Counted from the first letter of the stretch, positions 44,725 through 54,846 are shown. The stretch: 64,000 nt of DNA from Acidobacteriaceae bacterium (GCA_003151155.1 PLWX01000081.1:1-64000); one strand, 5' to 3'. Notes: generated by a model from the sequence alone, not told the origin. A program made the numbers and translations.

Positions 44725-46452
44725 ATGGCTTCCGGTTCACGTTCGCAGTTGCAACTCGATGCCACGCCAGGGCCGAAATCCGAGGAGGCCCAGCTTAGAC
44801 TGCTTCCAGTCATCGCACCTTGGGGCGCGACATTCTTCCGAAACCTGAAAGATTTTGCTCTCCTGCGCGACTGGCCACGTCCGCTCGACCGTCGCGGGTA
44901 CGAAGGCTGGACATGGGCATACGTTTTCACCAGCGCTCCCTGGACGCGTATTCGAGAATCCTGGTGGGCGCACGCGCTTGCTGCCGTGGTTACTTTTGCC
45001 ATCTGCACGTCGCCGTTTTTCATTCATTCGGTAAAAATGGTGAGCCCGTTCGAGCACGCGCACATCCAGTATTACCCGGTTTCCGATTACCTGCCGCCAG
45101 TGAACAGCGCGGCACCGCGTCCGCACAGCGCAAAGAAAGCGGATCCGGTGTACGCGAAGCAGGAGATCATCTCGGTGCGGCCAGAGGCCGATAATCACAC
45201 CCAAACCATCATCACGCCGCCCAAGGTAAGGCTGCAGCATGATGTGCCGTTGCCGAACCTGGCAGTGTGGACAGCCGATCCCATCGCGCCAACCGTCGCG
45301 GCTCCGGCAGTCCAACCGAAGATGGTATTTCCTATGGCAGCCCAGGTGGTAGAGCCGACGCCTGATGTGAGCAAACTGCGCGACCAACGAAACGTCAATC
45401 TACAGAGTTCAGCGGTTGAGCCCATTGCCAATGACGCCAGCCTCCGACGGCCGGGCCAACTTAACATTGCCGCGCTCAAGCCGGATATCGTCGCGCCCGC
45501 GCCTGCACTGCCAATGCAAGTGCAACGAGCCAGCGGTGTCGCGATGGCGCAAGTGGTGCCGCCTGCCGCATCCGCGCCGACCATCTCTCAACGTGGGACG
45601 GCAACCAATGCGTTGCAGCCCCAGGTCGTACCGCCACAACCCGCGATGGCGCGCGCGCCCGGTTCGAATTCGAAAGCGACCGGACAAATCATCGCCCTCA
45701 GCGTGAATCCGGCGGACGTTCATGGACCCATCAGCATTCCCGCTGGAAACCGTAATGGCGAGTTCGCGGCTTCGCCGAACGGGAAACCTGGCGCTACGGG
45801 ACAGCCGGAGTCTTCTCCGGATCCGAAGGCGACCACAACCGGCGCAGGCAATGGCGCGCATGAAAACTCAGCACCGACCGGCGTTTATGTAGGTGCTCCG
45901 CCACCCGGTGCAACTAGTGGGCCCGTCGTGAACAGCACGCCGACGGAAATGGCGAAGGTGCAATTCCCGAAGATGCATGCCACCGTGACGGAACTGGCCA
46001 AGGAGACCAAGATGTCTCCAACGGCCCCAGTCGACCGCAGTCCGCTGGCCGACAAGGTCTTCGAAGGCAAGCGGTATTACTCGCTGACACTCAACATGCC
46101 GAACCTCAATTCGGCTACGGGGAGCTGGGTGGTGCGGTTCGCAGAGTTGAACGAGAAGCATGACGGCACGCCGGTGGTGGCGCCTTCGGCAACGAACAAG
46201 CTCGATCCGGTCTATCCTGCGGCGCTGGCTCACGACCGGGTGGAAGGCACGGTGACGCTTTATGCGGTGATCCATCGCGATGGCACGGTGGGCGACATTC
46301 GCGTTCTGCATAGTGTGGACAAGTTGCTGGATTACAACGCAATGCGCGCGTTAGCCGGTTGGCGATTTTTGCCCGGCATGAAGAATGGCAGTGCGGTGGA
46401 TCTTGAGGCTGTGGTCGAGATTCCCTTTCACCTTAAGCCGCTGTCGTATTGA
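44725..46452 (+). CDS. TonB-family energy-transduction protein
   Basis: 575 residues. One membrane segment (about 80-103, WWAHALAAVVTFAICTSPFF) after a cytoplasmic head of about 80 residues, then a long Pro/Ala-rich periplasmic arm (about 105-470), and a TonB_C domain at the end (LDPVYPAALAHDRVEGTVTL, VIHRDGTVGDIRVLHS). TonB normally links the ExbBD motor to outer-membrane receptors, but the long head before the membrane helix is unlike E. coli TonB. No exbBD or receptor nearby. Converges with the cyclase-like gene with 3 bases between. Confidence 0.88.
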   Translation: MASGSRSQLQLDATPGPKSEEAQLRLLPVIAPWGATFFRNLKDFALLRDWPRPLDRRGYEGWTWAYVFTSAPWTRIRESWWAHALAAVVTFAICTSPFFIHSVKMVSPFEHAHIQYYPVSDYLPPVNSAAPRPHSAKKADPVYAKQEIISVRPEADNHTQTIITPPKVRLQHDVPLPNLAVWTADPIAPTVAAPAVQPKMVFPMAAQVVEPTPDVSKLRDQRNVNLQSSAVEPIANDASLRRPGQLNIAALKPDIVAPAPALPMQVQRASGVAMAQVVPPAASAPTISQRGTATNALQPQVVPPQPAMARAPGSNSKATGQIIALSVNPADVHGPISIPAGNRNGEFAASPNGKPGATGQPESSPDPKATTTGAGNGAHENSAPTGVYVGAPPPGATSGPVVNSTPTEMAKVQFPKMHATVTELAKETKMSPTAPVDRSPLADKVFEGKRYYSLTLNMPNLNSATGSWVVRFAELNEKHDGTPVVAPSATNKLDPVYPAALAHDRVEGTVTLYAVIHRDGTVGDIRVLHSVDKLLDYNAMRALAGWRFLPGMKNGSAVDLEAVVEIPFHLKPLSY

Positions 46453-46455
46453 TCA

Positions 46456-48708
46456 CTATCGATTTAAAGCGGCACTCTCCGCTTTTGGCGCCTCAAACAA
46501 TCCGTACACCGGCGCGGTAGTGCACACCTCGTAGTAGCGCGGGCCATCGGAGGGCTTACGTACCAGGGTGCGCGCGTCTACCGTGGATGCGCGCCCTTCG
46601 CGGACGATGATCTTGTGGAATGTATCTGAAGCGATCGGCACGAGGCCGGCGTAAAGCGTGACCGGTTCCGTTTCGCCTAGAATCTCCAGTGGCAGTTCGC
46701 GTCGTTCGAGAGAGATCTCCTGTTGCAACTTTACAAATGCCGAAGGGGCCAGGTGAATCCCGCCGATGTTGTAGCGTAACAACATTTCGTCGCGATCATC
46801 TTCCTCGGTCTGAAATACATAGACATTAAACATGCCGGAAGCGCCGACGAGTCTGCGAACCAGGCGACTGCATGAAGACAGCCGATCGCTCTCGTTGAGC
46901 GCCTGCGAAATCATGATTCGCGAGTCGCCATCGACGAGATACAGCGGTGCGCCATCCTGGTAACTGATGCCGATGCCTAACTCGAGAGTCGGCAGTCCTT
47001 CCGTCTCAAGTTTCTGGTTATAGCCGCGAACCACTTCCAGGATCTCGCGGCCAAGGGCACAGGCACGGGCGACCGTGCCACCGGCGTCGTTTTCCCGGCC
47101 GAAAATACAGAGGATCACTGCATCCCCTTCGATGAAAACCTTCGTCGCCCGGTAACTCGCAAGCAGCTTGTTCACCGGCTCGAAAAAGTTCAAGCCAAAG
47201 TACGAGGCCGGGTTCAAACCTCGTTGTACAAGGGTCTGCGTCACGGTCGTCGAATCGCGCAGGTCCGCCTTGAGGATTACGTGATGCGCAACTTTCTCTT
47301 CTACAGGCTTCTGTTCTTCCGGAAGCAGGAATTCGTAAAGCGTATTGTTGATCATCGAAAGTTCGCGCAATTTCTCATTGCTGATCACGGATACCAGATC
47401 GAGTGCGGAGTTCAACGCTTCTAACCTCCGCAAGTCGCGGTGATAGCGCATGAAGTCTCGCAAGAAACGCCCGGCAACCTTAAGGCGCTCGTGCCCGCGC
47501 AGCGATCCCATCCGCCTGCGTGCAGCATGTAGCCTCTCCGCGGAAATTTTGCCGTGGTCCCGCAACAGTTGTTCGACTCGCTCCCGCTCCACTTTTGTGA
47601 TCAAGGCATTCTTCAGCTGCTGCGGATTGATCAGCGGGGAATACTCGCCGAGAAGTGGGGCCACTTCGTAAGACGCGATCACGTGCTCCATCACATCGTA
47701 CTGCTCGAGCATGTTCATCCACGCGACGAGGAGTGCTTTCTGCACCTCCCCGGCTTTCGTGCTCTCATCCGGATTGCCGCCACCTACCAGGCGTTCGGCG
47801 TTCTCCGGATCGTTCAGCCATCCCTCTATCTGTTGTTCCGCAGAGCCTTCCACCGCGATGTCGAGCGCCTGCAGGAATTCGGTTGCAACTTCACGCATGG
47901 TATGAAAGCGATCCGGATCGCGCTCGAAGTTTCCCAGCATGACGTAATGTTCGGCATTGATGAAATCATCGCGCCCTTCCTCGGTGAAGAGCATACGGTT
48001 GGTGAAAAGCTCGTAACTGGTGAGGTCGGACCCTCCGAATAACGAACGTCGCAACCGCGACAGGGTTTCTTTCTCCACCGTGAGCAGAGTCATAAAAAGA
48101 TCCTGCCCGGCGAGACGCAGGACAATCTTCTTGCGAAATTGGAGATTGAGGAAACGATCGCGCAGCGTGATGCCGAATCCAGGATTCATATGCCGCGGAT
48201 TTTCGTATTGCTTCAGGCGCGCGCGACAGCGTTCCAAAACGTGTCCGAACTGGCTACTGAGTTCGCTGCGCAGATACTTGATAATCGCAAGTCGGGCGAC
48301 CAGGTCGACTGACAAATTGCCCGACAATTTTGCGCGCTGCAGAGAAACCGTCTGTAGCTCGGTAAGCATCCGCTTGAATTCAGCGGTTTCTGCCGGGCGC
48401 GGAGGCTGATTCCTAGGAAGGGCGCTGGCTAACGGCGGAGGAAAAGCGGCCACCAGAGTATTCGAAGTCTCTACGGCAAGGTCCTCGACGTTGCCATATT
48501 TTGTGATCAATCGCGAGATATGCACTCGCGACTGGTCGCAGAATTTGGAGCTGAGGTAGACGTCGTGTCGAACGTTGTCGACTCCCGCGGTCAGACCTTC
48601 GAGCGCGAGCACCGGAGCATAAAGCGACAGTGGGATCTGTCGTGCCTGCTCTTCGAGGCTGCCGCGATTGAGGAACGGGAATACCATACCCGCGAGGTCT
48701 TCCTTCAA
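46456..48708 (-). CDS. Large protein with class III cyclase-like domain
   Basis: 750 residues, no signal peptide or membrane helix. The first 470 residues are helical and of no recognised family. Residues about 475-650 match a class III nucleotidyl cyclase fold: metal-binding Asp482 in KADLRDSTTV, Asp529 in VFIEGDAVILCIFG, and GIGISYQDGAPLYLVDGDSR then SQALNESDRLSS (Arg609). The family normally has D...GD...N-x3-R, so adenylate cyclase-type activity is plausible, though Asn of NxxxR is in an unusual context. The C-terminal 100 residues are beta-rich. Not part of an obvious operon. Confidence 0.78.
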   Translation of the reverse strand: MKEDLAGMVFPFLNRGSLEEQARQIPLSLYAPVLALEGLTAGVDNVRHDVYLSSKFCDQSRVHISRLITKYGNVEDLAVETSNTLVAAFPPPLASALPRNQPPRPAETAEFKRMLTELQTVSLQRAKLSGNLSVDLVARLAIIKYLRSELSSQFGHVLERCRARLKQYENPRHMNPGFGITLRDRFLNLQFRKKIVLRLAGQDLFMTLLTVEKETLSRLRRSLFGGSDLTSYELFTNRMLFTEEGRDDFINAEHYVMLGNFERDPDRFHTMREVATEFLQALDIAVEGSAEQQIEGWLNDPENAERLVGGGNPDESTKAGEVQKALLVAWMNMLEQYDVMEHVIASYEVAPLLGEYSPLINPQQLKNALITKVERERVEQLLRDHGKISAERLHAARRRMGSLRGHERLKVAGRFLRDFMRYHRDLRRLEALNSALDLVSVISNEKLRELSMINNTLYEFLLPEEQKPVEEKVAHHVILKADLRDSTTVTQTLVQRGLNPASYFGLNFFEPVNKLLASYRATKVFIEGDAVILCIFGRENDAGGTVARACALGREILEVVRGYNQKLETEGLPTLELGIGISYQDGAPLYLVDGDSRIMISQALNESDRLSSCSRLVRRLVGASGMFNVYVFQTEEDDRDEMLLRYNIGGIHLAPSAFVKLQQEISLERRELPLEILGETEPVTLYAGLVPIASDTFHKIIVREGRASTVDARTLVRKPSDGPRYYEVCTTAPVYGLFEAPKAESAALNR

Positions 48709-48806
48709 CGTGCAAATTCAATTTTTATACTCACCTCACGGGTGAGTAACTATGCGGATTTTACACCGCCTTACTGTCTTACACGTCCCGCGCTCGAACC
48801 CGATAT

Positions 48807-50273
48807 TTATTTCCGCTCTCGCGGGTTCAACAGTCGGCGCGCCAGGAGATCGTCCATGGTAGCTTCGTGATAGCTGTTCAGATCATTGGCAACCTGGTCG
48901 GCGAGATGAGTGTCGCCCACTTCACGAGCCGCCAGTAACAACCGCGCTGCACTTAAAGGATTCGCCTGGTCTTCCTGGAGATGCGGGATGGCTTCCGCAA
49001 ATTTCTTCTGGGCCCAGAGCACGCCGCCGACCGCGCCTTCATTTGCCTGTTGGATCGCCGTATCGCGGCTGCTGGCAGCCATCTCTGAGAGCCTCTGTAG
49101 CGACTGGTTCGAGATCTCCGTACGTCCGAACAGAGCTGCCTGCACTGCGCGCACCTTCAATACGACTGCCATCTCTTCATCACGATCGCTTCCCGAAATA
49201 TCGGTCTTCTCCGTGAGCGCGTGTTCCGCATCGTGAGAGTGGCGGAGGGTGCCCTCGATGTCCGGATCGTATTCCGACATCATCCGGTGGCTCATGGCCT
49301 CCGCTTTTCCTGCATGAAGCGAGTGCGCTTCCTGGGCGACCTTGGTTGCGGCTGTGTCGGCATTTCTGTGCTGGTTGGCATAAAAATACGTGAGCGCGGA
49401 TTGCAGTTCCCAGTTCAGGCGATCACCCACGGCGGAAGCGGCGGCGATGGCTTTTGCATATTCTGCGCGTGCCTGCTCCTCTTTACCCATGAGCATATAG
49501 GTGTCCCCGAGACCACCTTGCGACCAGATGAAGCTCGGATCGTAACTGAGGGCTTTGCGATAGTGCACCAGGGCCTGGTCAAAGCGTCCAGACATGCGGC
49601 TGATCTCGCCGTAAGAGTCTTCCGTGTTCGGCTCGCCCGGCAACGCCTTTAGGTATTTATCGAGGGATTGGAACGCACGGTCAAAATCATGAGTGCCGGC
49701 GTAGCCATACCCGAGTTCGTTGAGTGCGGCTGGATAGTCCGGATCAATCGCAATCGCCCGTTCGAGGAAATGTTGCGCCGCTTCGTAGTTTTTCTGCTGC
49801 ACCATCCAGCGTCCCGCGAGGAACAGCAGGAATTTGTCTTCGGGATAAGCGACGACCAGGTCGTTCATTGCCGAGATCGCGGGAACCATCTGTCCCTGGC
49901 GCCCTCCGACCATCCACGCCACCAGTAGTTGCTCGGCCTTCGAGGCATTGGCCGCCAAGCTTTGAGCTTTCTCGAGTTCAGCTTTTTCTTCGGAAGGGTT
50001 GGCGTTGTCGTAGGCCAGGAAAAGGTGTGCCAGCGCGAAGTTGGAGTCCGCACGCACGGCCGCGCGAAAATCTAAATGTGCCCTGTGGGTTTGCTGGTTC
50101 TCGATATTTTCGAGGCCGCCCTGGAAAGCGCGGCGCGCCTCCTCGGAACTCGTGGTCAAGGGAATAACTTTCGGGTTATTGGAAGCCTGACCACTATCCG
50201 CGCGCAGCACGCACGGAGCAGCCACAAGAAGCACGCAGCACAGGAAGTTCTTCACAAGGGGACTTATCATCAT
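48807..50273 (-). CDS. Secreted TPR-repeat protein
   Basis: About 488 residues, signal peptide in MMISPLVKNFLCCVLLVAAPCVLRA (start at 50273; MRPKAS upstream is possible). It is built from TPR-like helices: AQHFLERAIAIDPDYPAALNEL, AFQSLDKYLKAL, ALVHYRKALSYDPSFIWSQG, ARAEYAKAIAAASAVG. It should act as a periplasmic scaffold or peptide-binding protein. Divergent from the PstS-like gene by 135 bases. Confidence 0.85.
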   Translation of the reverse strand: MMISPLVKNFLCCVLLVAAPCVLRADSGQASNNPKVIPLTTSSEEARRAFQGGLENIENQQTHRAHLDFRAAVRADSNFALAHLFLAYDNANPSEEKAELEKAQSLAANASKAEQLLVAWMVGGRQGQMVPAISAMNDLVVAYPEDKFLLFLAGRWMVQQKNYEAAQHFLERAIAIDPDYPAALNELGYGYAGTHDFDRAFQSLDKYLKALPGEPNTEDSYGEISRMSGRFDQALVHYRKALSYDPSFIWSQGGLGDTYMLMGKEEQARAEYAKAIAAASAVGDRLNWELQSALTYFYANQHRNADTAATKVAQEAHSLHAGKAEAMSHRMMSEYDPDIEGTLRHSHDAEHALTEKTDISGSDRDEEMAVVLKVRAVQAALFGRTEISNQSLQRLSEMAASSRDTAIQQANEGAVGGVLWAQKKFAEAIPHLQEDQANPLSAARLLLAAREVGDTHLADQVANDLNSYHEATMDDLLARRLLNPRERK

Positions 50274-50408
50274 CGATGCCTTCGGTCGCACACTTCTCCC
50301 GTTAAATGTGCGCAGAGTAGCACGTGCTCCCCGGTAACTCCAAGGTTACTCCGGTTACTTGTGTTGATCATTCGGATATCATTTCATGCACAATACAAGC
50401 GGAACCCA

Positions 50409-50882
50409 ATGTCCTCACCACGTCACTTCGCATGCCTTGCGATCCTTGCGATCGTTGCGTCCGTTTCGGCCGCCGCGAAAGACCTCGCCGTGGTCGTCAA
50501 TAAGTCGAATGATACGAAGACGATCAGCACCGCGGAGCTGACAAAACTTGTGAAGAGCACCACGAAAAAGTGGGGCGGCGGACAGGACGTGATTGTCGTG
50601 ATGCGCGATCCGAACACGCCGGCCATGCAGGTGCTTCTGAGGAAAGTTTTCGCGATGTCACCCGAACAGGTGAAAGCGCTCACGACGACTGCGAACCAGG
50701 CGCGCTCCACGCCTTCCTTCGTATTCGCGGAATCTGACGACGTCGTCCTGAAGATGGTGGCCAGCACCGCCGGCGCAATCGGCTTCACCGATGTTTACAC
50801 CATCAACAGTTCTGTGAACGTAGTGAAGATCGACGGCAAGATGCCACTCGAACCTGGCTACCTACTACACGGAGTCTGGTAG
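50409..50882 (+). CDS. Periplasmic PstS-like (substrate-binding fold) protein
   Basis: 157 residues with signal peptide ILAIVASVSAAAKD. Resembles a compact phosphate-binding PBP_like domain: LAVVVNKSNDTKTISTAELT, VMRDPNTPAMQVLLRKVF, ESDDVVLKMVASTAGAIGF. It is about half a normal PstS, so only one lobe or a truncated family member. No ABC transporter nearby. ATG 50409; the frame upstream is antisense to the TPR gene. Confidence 0.8.
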   Translation: MSSPRHFACLAILAIVASVSAAAKDLAVVVNKSNDTKTISTAELTKLVKSTTKKWGGGQDVIVVMRDPNTPAMQVLLRKVFAMSPEQVKALTTTANQARSTPSFVFAESDDVVLKMVASTAGAIGFTDVYTINSSVNVVKIDGKMPLEPGYLLHGVW

Positions 50883-50937
50883 AAACCGAAAGGCGCGCTG
50901 ATTGTGCGCGCCCAACTCCGCTGATGATCCAGTGTTT

Positions 50938-52617
50938 TTACTTCTCACTTGCCTTCCGTGGTTTCTCAAACTCATCGCCGGCCAGCCACTCGATCTTCTC
51001 CGGCTGGGTTGCGGCCTTCCATCCGAGAGCGATTCCGAACTTCGCCATCAGCGCATCACCTCTGAAATCCATCTCCGGACGATAATCGTCGGATGGTTGG
51101 TGATAGTGATTCTCGTTATAGTCCTTGGCCTGCGTTTCGCCCCAGGAGCGATCATGGCCCGTGAATTTCTGGCCTTCGTTGATCGAGAATCCAGGAACGC
51201 CAACACGCGCGAAACTGAAATGGTCGGAGCGGTAATAGTGTCCTGCGCCGGGATGCGCATCCGGAATGATTCCGAGACGCATGTCCCTCGCGGTCTGCTG
51301 CACGAACGGATAGAACGTGGTGCGCTCCGATCCACCAACCGAGACTTCTTCCGGAATTCCAATCGGAGGCAGTGCATCGTAGTTCAAGTCGAGCATGATG
51401 TTCTTCGGTGAAATCGGCGAATGTTGTCCCAGGAACTCCGAGCCGAGCAGTCCTTGCTCCTCCGCCGTGACCGCCGCAAAGACGATCGAGCGCTTCGGCT
51501 TTGTTGGTGATTCCGCAAAAACGCGAGCAATTTCCATCAGGATGCCGCACCCGGTGGCGTTATCAACCGCGCCATTGTAGATGTTGTCGCCACTCTTCCC
51601 GGGGTCAATGCCGAGGTGGTCGTAGTGTGCTGAGTAAACGACTGCCTGATCTTTCAGCTTCGCATCAGAGCCCTGCAGCTCGGCGATGACGTTATTGGAA
51701 TCGAATGGGCGGACCGCGCTTTCGAGGTGCGCTTTGAATGTCGCTTTCAGTTCCTGGCCTTTGAACCCCGGCTTGCCGGCTTCTTCAATGGCCCGCTGCA
51801 GGTCCATGCCCGAATCCGCGAGCAGTTTCCTGGCGTATTCGTTTTGAACCCAGGAGGCGACTTTCAACTTGGGTGCATTCGTATTGCGCAGGTAAGAATG
51901 TTCGCCTCCCCACGAGTTGCGGACGACATCCCATCCGTAGCTCGCCATCCCCGACTGGTGCACGAGGATCACGGCCGCAGCGCCCATGCGCGCCGCCTGC
52001 TCATACTTGTAGGTCCAGCGACCGTAATAGGTGAGGGCAGGTCCATTGAAGAACCTCTTGTCGTTGGAAGGCGGTTCGTTCACCAGCATGAGCAGAACCT
52101 TGCCCTTGACGTCGAGTCCCTTGTAGTCGTCCCAGTTGTACTCCGGAGCGGTTATTCCGTAGCCGACCCAGACAATGGGGGTGTCGACATCGACCGACGG
52201 TGTGGCAGTCTCGTTCAACGCAACGATATCGTCGCGGAACTTCAGGTTGATGGTGTTGCCCTTCGCCGTGGTTAGCGTGAATGTGGATTCCGGCTTAGTG
52301 GTTACGCCGACCATTGGAACTTTTTGCATGTACGTGCCATTGTCCCCGCGGGGCTTCAAACCATACGAGGCAAACATCGTGCTGATATATTCCGCGGCGA
52401 TGTCGCCCCCACGCTGGCCGGTACCGCGGCCTTCGAGCAGATCGCTGGCGAGAAAGCGTACGTGAGCGCGAATCGCTTCGGGGTTCAGACGACTTTCGAG
52501 GATCACGTCCGGCGGAAATGCCTTTTTTGAAGAGGTCAATTTCGCGGAATCGGCCGATTGTGCGAAGCCGCAAGTCAGCGCGCCGACAAGGGCGAGCGGC
52601 AGGAATAGATTGCGCAT
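50938..52617 (-). CDS. Secreted M28-family metallopeptidase with PA domain
   Basis: About 559 residues, signal MRNLFLPLALVGALTCGFAQS (start 52617). A PA-type insert (about 130-250) precedes the M28 catalytic core: zinc ligands in VYSAHYDHLG (His, Asp), NGAVDNATG (Asp), TAEEQGLLGS (Glu pair), LNYDALPP, and a late His in YHQPSDDY. Likely an aminopeptidase active outside the cytoplasm. Lone gene; its promoter is on the left of the TlpA-type gene's 3' end. Confidence 0.92.
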   Translation of the reverse strand: MRNLFLPLALVGALTCGFAQSADSAKLTSSKKAFPPDVILESRLNPEAIRAHVRFLASDLLEGRGTGQRGGDIAAEYISTMFASYGLKPRGDNGTYMQKVPMVGVTTKPESTFTLTTAKGNTINLKFRDDIVALNETATPSVDVDTPIVWVGYGITAPEYNWDDYKGLDVKGKVLLMLVNEPPSNDKRFFNGPALTYYGRWTYKYEQAARMGAAAVILVHQSGMASYGWDVVRNSWGGEHSYLRNTNAPKLKVASWVQNEYARKLLADSGMDLQRAIEEAGKPGFKGQELKATFKAHLESAVRPFDSNNVIAELQGSDAKLKDQAVVYSAHYDHLGIDPGKSGDNIYNGAVDNATGCGILMEIARVFAESPTKPKRSIVFAAVTAEEQGLLGSEFLGQHSPISPKNIMLDLNYDALPPIGIPEEVSVGGSERTTFYPFVQQTARDMRLGIIPDAHPGAGHYYRSDHFSFARVGVPGFSINEGQKFTGHDRSWGETQAKDYNENHYHQPSDDYRPEMDFRGDALMAKFGIALGWKAATQPEKIEWLAGDEFEKPRKASEK

Positions 52618-52753
52618 GTCAGGAGAGCTCCCGGAGAAAATGAAGAAGCAGCACGAAACCATCTATTTTACGCTGGTCTTGTGCCGCGAGTCTCCCTCGT
52701 GAGGCCTGATGATCTTTTCTTGAACCGCAACCTGCGGTTCAGTTTTTTGAGCC

Positions 52754-53245
52754 TCAACCAAACTTCAGTTCGGGCACTCGCTCATCTGCACGGAATAATG
52801 GCGAAGGATTCGGCTCCGCCCTCAGCGCTTCGTACATGCGCTCCACTTCCTCGCGCATCCATCCGACAGAAGAAATCTCAATTACGCCAGACGTATTCAC
52901 CAGGAAAAATGTGGGAACGTTCGTGAGGCCGTAGGCATTCGACGCCGGATAGGTCTTGGTATCGTCGAGCGCTGTCGGTAGCGTAAGACGATATTCCTTC
53001 ATGAAGGCTGCCGTCGATTTCTGATCGTCCTGCGATACGGCGATGATTGAGGCGTTCTTTCCTTTCGCCGACTGAAAGAGTCGCTCCGCATAGGGCATTG
53101 CGAACTGGCACACCGGGCAACTGATCTTGTAGAACACCAGCAAGACGGGCCCCTGCTGCAACGCCCCGCTCAGCGAAAACGAACCGCCACCCATGGTTGG
53201 GAGCGTGAAATCGGGGGCTTTTGCTCCCGCTTCCAATGCAGACAT
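52754..53245 (-). CDS. AhpC/TSA-type thioredoxin-fold protein
   Basis: 163 residues from ATG 53245, which has GGAGAAG five bases upstream; the longer frame to 53395 overlaps mutY antisense. Begins AGAKAPDFTLPTMGGG. The active motif CPVCQF (CxxC) follows FYKIS, so a TlpA/ResA-like thiol-disulfide oxidoreductase rather than a one-Cys peroxidase. No signal peptide, so probably cytoplasmic. It lies 60 bases after mutY on the same strand. Confidence 0.87.
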   Translation of the reverse strand: MSALEAGAKAPDFTLPTMGGGSFSLSGALQQGPVLLVFYKISCPVCQFAMPYAERLFQSAKGKNASIIAVSQDDQKSTAAFMKEYRLTLPTALDDTKTYPASNAYGLTNVPTFFLVNTSGVIEISSVGWMREEVERMYEALRAEPNPSPLFRADERVPELKFG

Positions 53246-53304
53246 ATCACTTCTCCTGAACATCCTGGTAAGACCGTGAAACACACTTCCGAGAGACCGC
53301 GCCA

Positions 53305-54285
53305 TCACGCCTGCTCCCGGCCAAAGTGCAGTCGCAGGATCTTTCGCGTCAGCCCAGTGAGCGCTAGTTGATGCGCCTCCTGGTGCGTCACCCATTTGCC
53401 TACCGGCTTGCGGGCTCTCCCTCTCAGGACAAAGACTGCGTAGTCGGTGTCTGTAATGGAGTGGCGCAGGCGGTGGACGGGCTCAACTTCTTTTTGCGCA
53501 GGGATCGAGGGAAGTTCCCACATCTCCGCCATCAGCGAATGATCGACCGCACGTTGCACCAGCAGCACGCGATCTTCCTGCGCGTGGATCGCATACCAGA
53601 GTTCCGCACGCTTGCGCTTGGCCTGGGGCTGGGGCTCAGTAGCCCCACGCGTCTTGCACCATCCATGTAACGGGCAGAGCAGGCACTGCGGCTGCTTCGG
53701 CAGGCAAACCGTTGCACCAAGTTCCATCATCGCCTGGTTCCAATCCCCGGGGTGCTGAGCTGCCAGAAGTTCATTGGCGCGATCCCATAGTGGCTCGCCC
53801 TCGTGACGCTCGCCGCATAAGCGCTCGATCACCCGCTCAACGTTGCCATCGACCACCGCAACCGCTTCGTTAAAGGCGATACTGGCGATGGCGGCGCTGG
53901 TGTAGCGTCCAATGCCGGGGAGCTGTCGCCATCCTGCCTGATTGGTTGGAAATTTCCCGTGCAAGTGGTGCATCACCACTTGGGACGCCTGGTGCAGGGA
54001 TCGCGCCCGGCGGTAATACCCGAGGCCACTCCACACCGTCAAAACATCGTCAAGGTGCGCCGCGGCAAGGGCCTTGACGGTGGGAAAACGTTGCAGAAAT
54101 TGTTCGTATTTCTCTACTACCGCCGCCACCCGCGTTTGCTGCAGCATGATTTCCGAAACCCAGATCGCGTAGGGATCGCGGGTGTGCCGCCAAGGCAAGT
54201 CACGGTGCGAATGGCGGTACCAGCCCTGCAAGGCCTTCTGCATGGCTTTGTGACCGGAAGTCGGCGCCATCGCGGGGGAGCTCAT
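53305..54285 (-). CDS. mutY: A/G-specific adenine DNA glycosylase MutY
   Basis: 326 residues, removes A mispaired with 8-oxoG. HhH core: LPWRHTRDPYAIWVSEIMLQ (catalytic Glu), LPGIGRYTSAAIASIAF, VDGNVERVIERL (catalytic Asp), and the [4Fe-4S] cluster Cys-x6-Cys-x2-Cys-x5-Cys in CLPKQPQCLLCPLHGWC. A NUDIX-like C-terminal domain (about 230-326) is short but present (WELPSIP). Upstream of the thioredoxin-fold gene. Confidence 0.96.
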   Translation of the reverse strand: MSSPAMAPTSGHKAMQKALQGWYRHSHRDLPWRHTRDPYAIWVSEIMLQQTRVAAVVEKYEQFLQRFPTVKALAAAHLDDVLTVWSGLGYYRRARSLHQASQVVMHHLHGKFPTNQAGWRQLPGIGRYTSAAIASIAFNEAVAVVDGNVERVIERLCGERHEGEPLWDRANELLAAQHPGDWNQAMMELGATVCLPKQPQCLLCPLHGWCKTRGATEPQPQAKRKRAELWYAIHAQEDRVLLVQRAVDHSLMAEMWELPSIPAQKEVEPVHRLRHSITDTDYAVFVLRGRARKPVGKWVTHQEAHQLALTGLTRKILRLHFGREQA

Positions 54286-54313
54286 TGGGTTGATTTTAGT
54301 GCATCCCGCTGAC

Positions 54314-54766
54314 TTACGGCGCGCTGGGCATCGACGTATGGGCAGTGATCACCGCTCCCTTCCCCACCTGCTGCCACACCGACATCATGCGCTGCGGCTT
54401 ATCGGGAACCGGCTGGCCATTGAAGGTGCCGTGAACGGTGATCGTATAAGTGACGATCAAATCGGGGCCGTTGCTCTGCGTCTGCATGTCGCCAAGCGAG
54501 TAATCGGTGAGATTGAGTTGGCGAACGTGCTCCATTGTCTGCTGCTTGTTGCGAACGGCATCAGGGGCTTCGGTGACTACGGTATCGGAGAGATGCGCCT
54601 CAACGTCTCGCCAGTTCTTGGCCTTGACCGAATCCCAGAAGAGGCGTTCGTACTGTTCGCCGCCGGTCGCGCTGTTCCACGCAGGCTTGGACTTCTCTCC
54701 GTACACCGTACAACCGGTTGCCGAAATGAGGGCGAATGCAAGCGCAACGCAGAAGAAAGATCGCAT
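54314..54766 (-). CDS. NTF2-like putative lipoprotein
   Basis: 150 residues, lipobox signal MRSFFCVALAFALISATGC (Cys19 the lipidated residue). The mature part looks like a SnoaL/DUF4440-type cone-shaped fold (YERLFWDSVKAKNWRDVEAHLSD, VTYTITVHGTF). Such domains are often ligand-binding or inactive. Same strand as mutY but 28 bases upstream of it; possibly co-transcribed. Confidence 0.8.
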   Translation of the reverse strand: MRSFFCVALAFALISATGCTVYGEKSKPAWNSATGGEQYERLFWDSVKAKNWRDVEAHLSDTVVTEAPDAVRNKQQTMEHVRQLNLTDYSLGDMQTQSNGPDLIVTYTITVHGTFNGQPVPDKPQRMMSVWQQVGKGAVITAHTSMPSAP

Positions 54767-54846
54767 GAATGGAGATTCTAGACGATCCGGACCGCCGGGA
54801 GAAAAAGGAATCCCGCCGGCGTTTCGCGCCAGCCGGTGTTCGAGGC

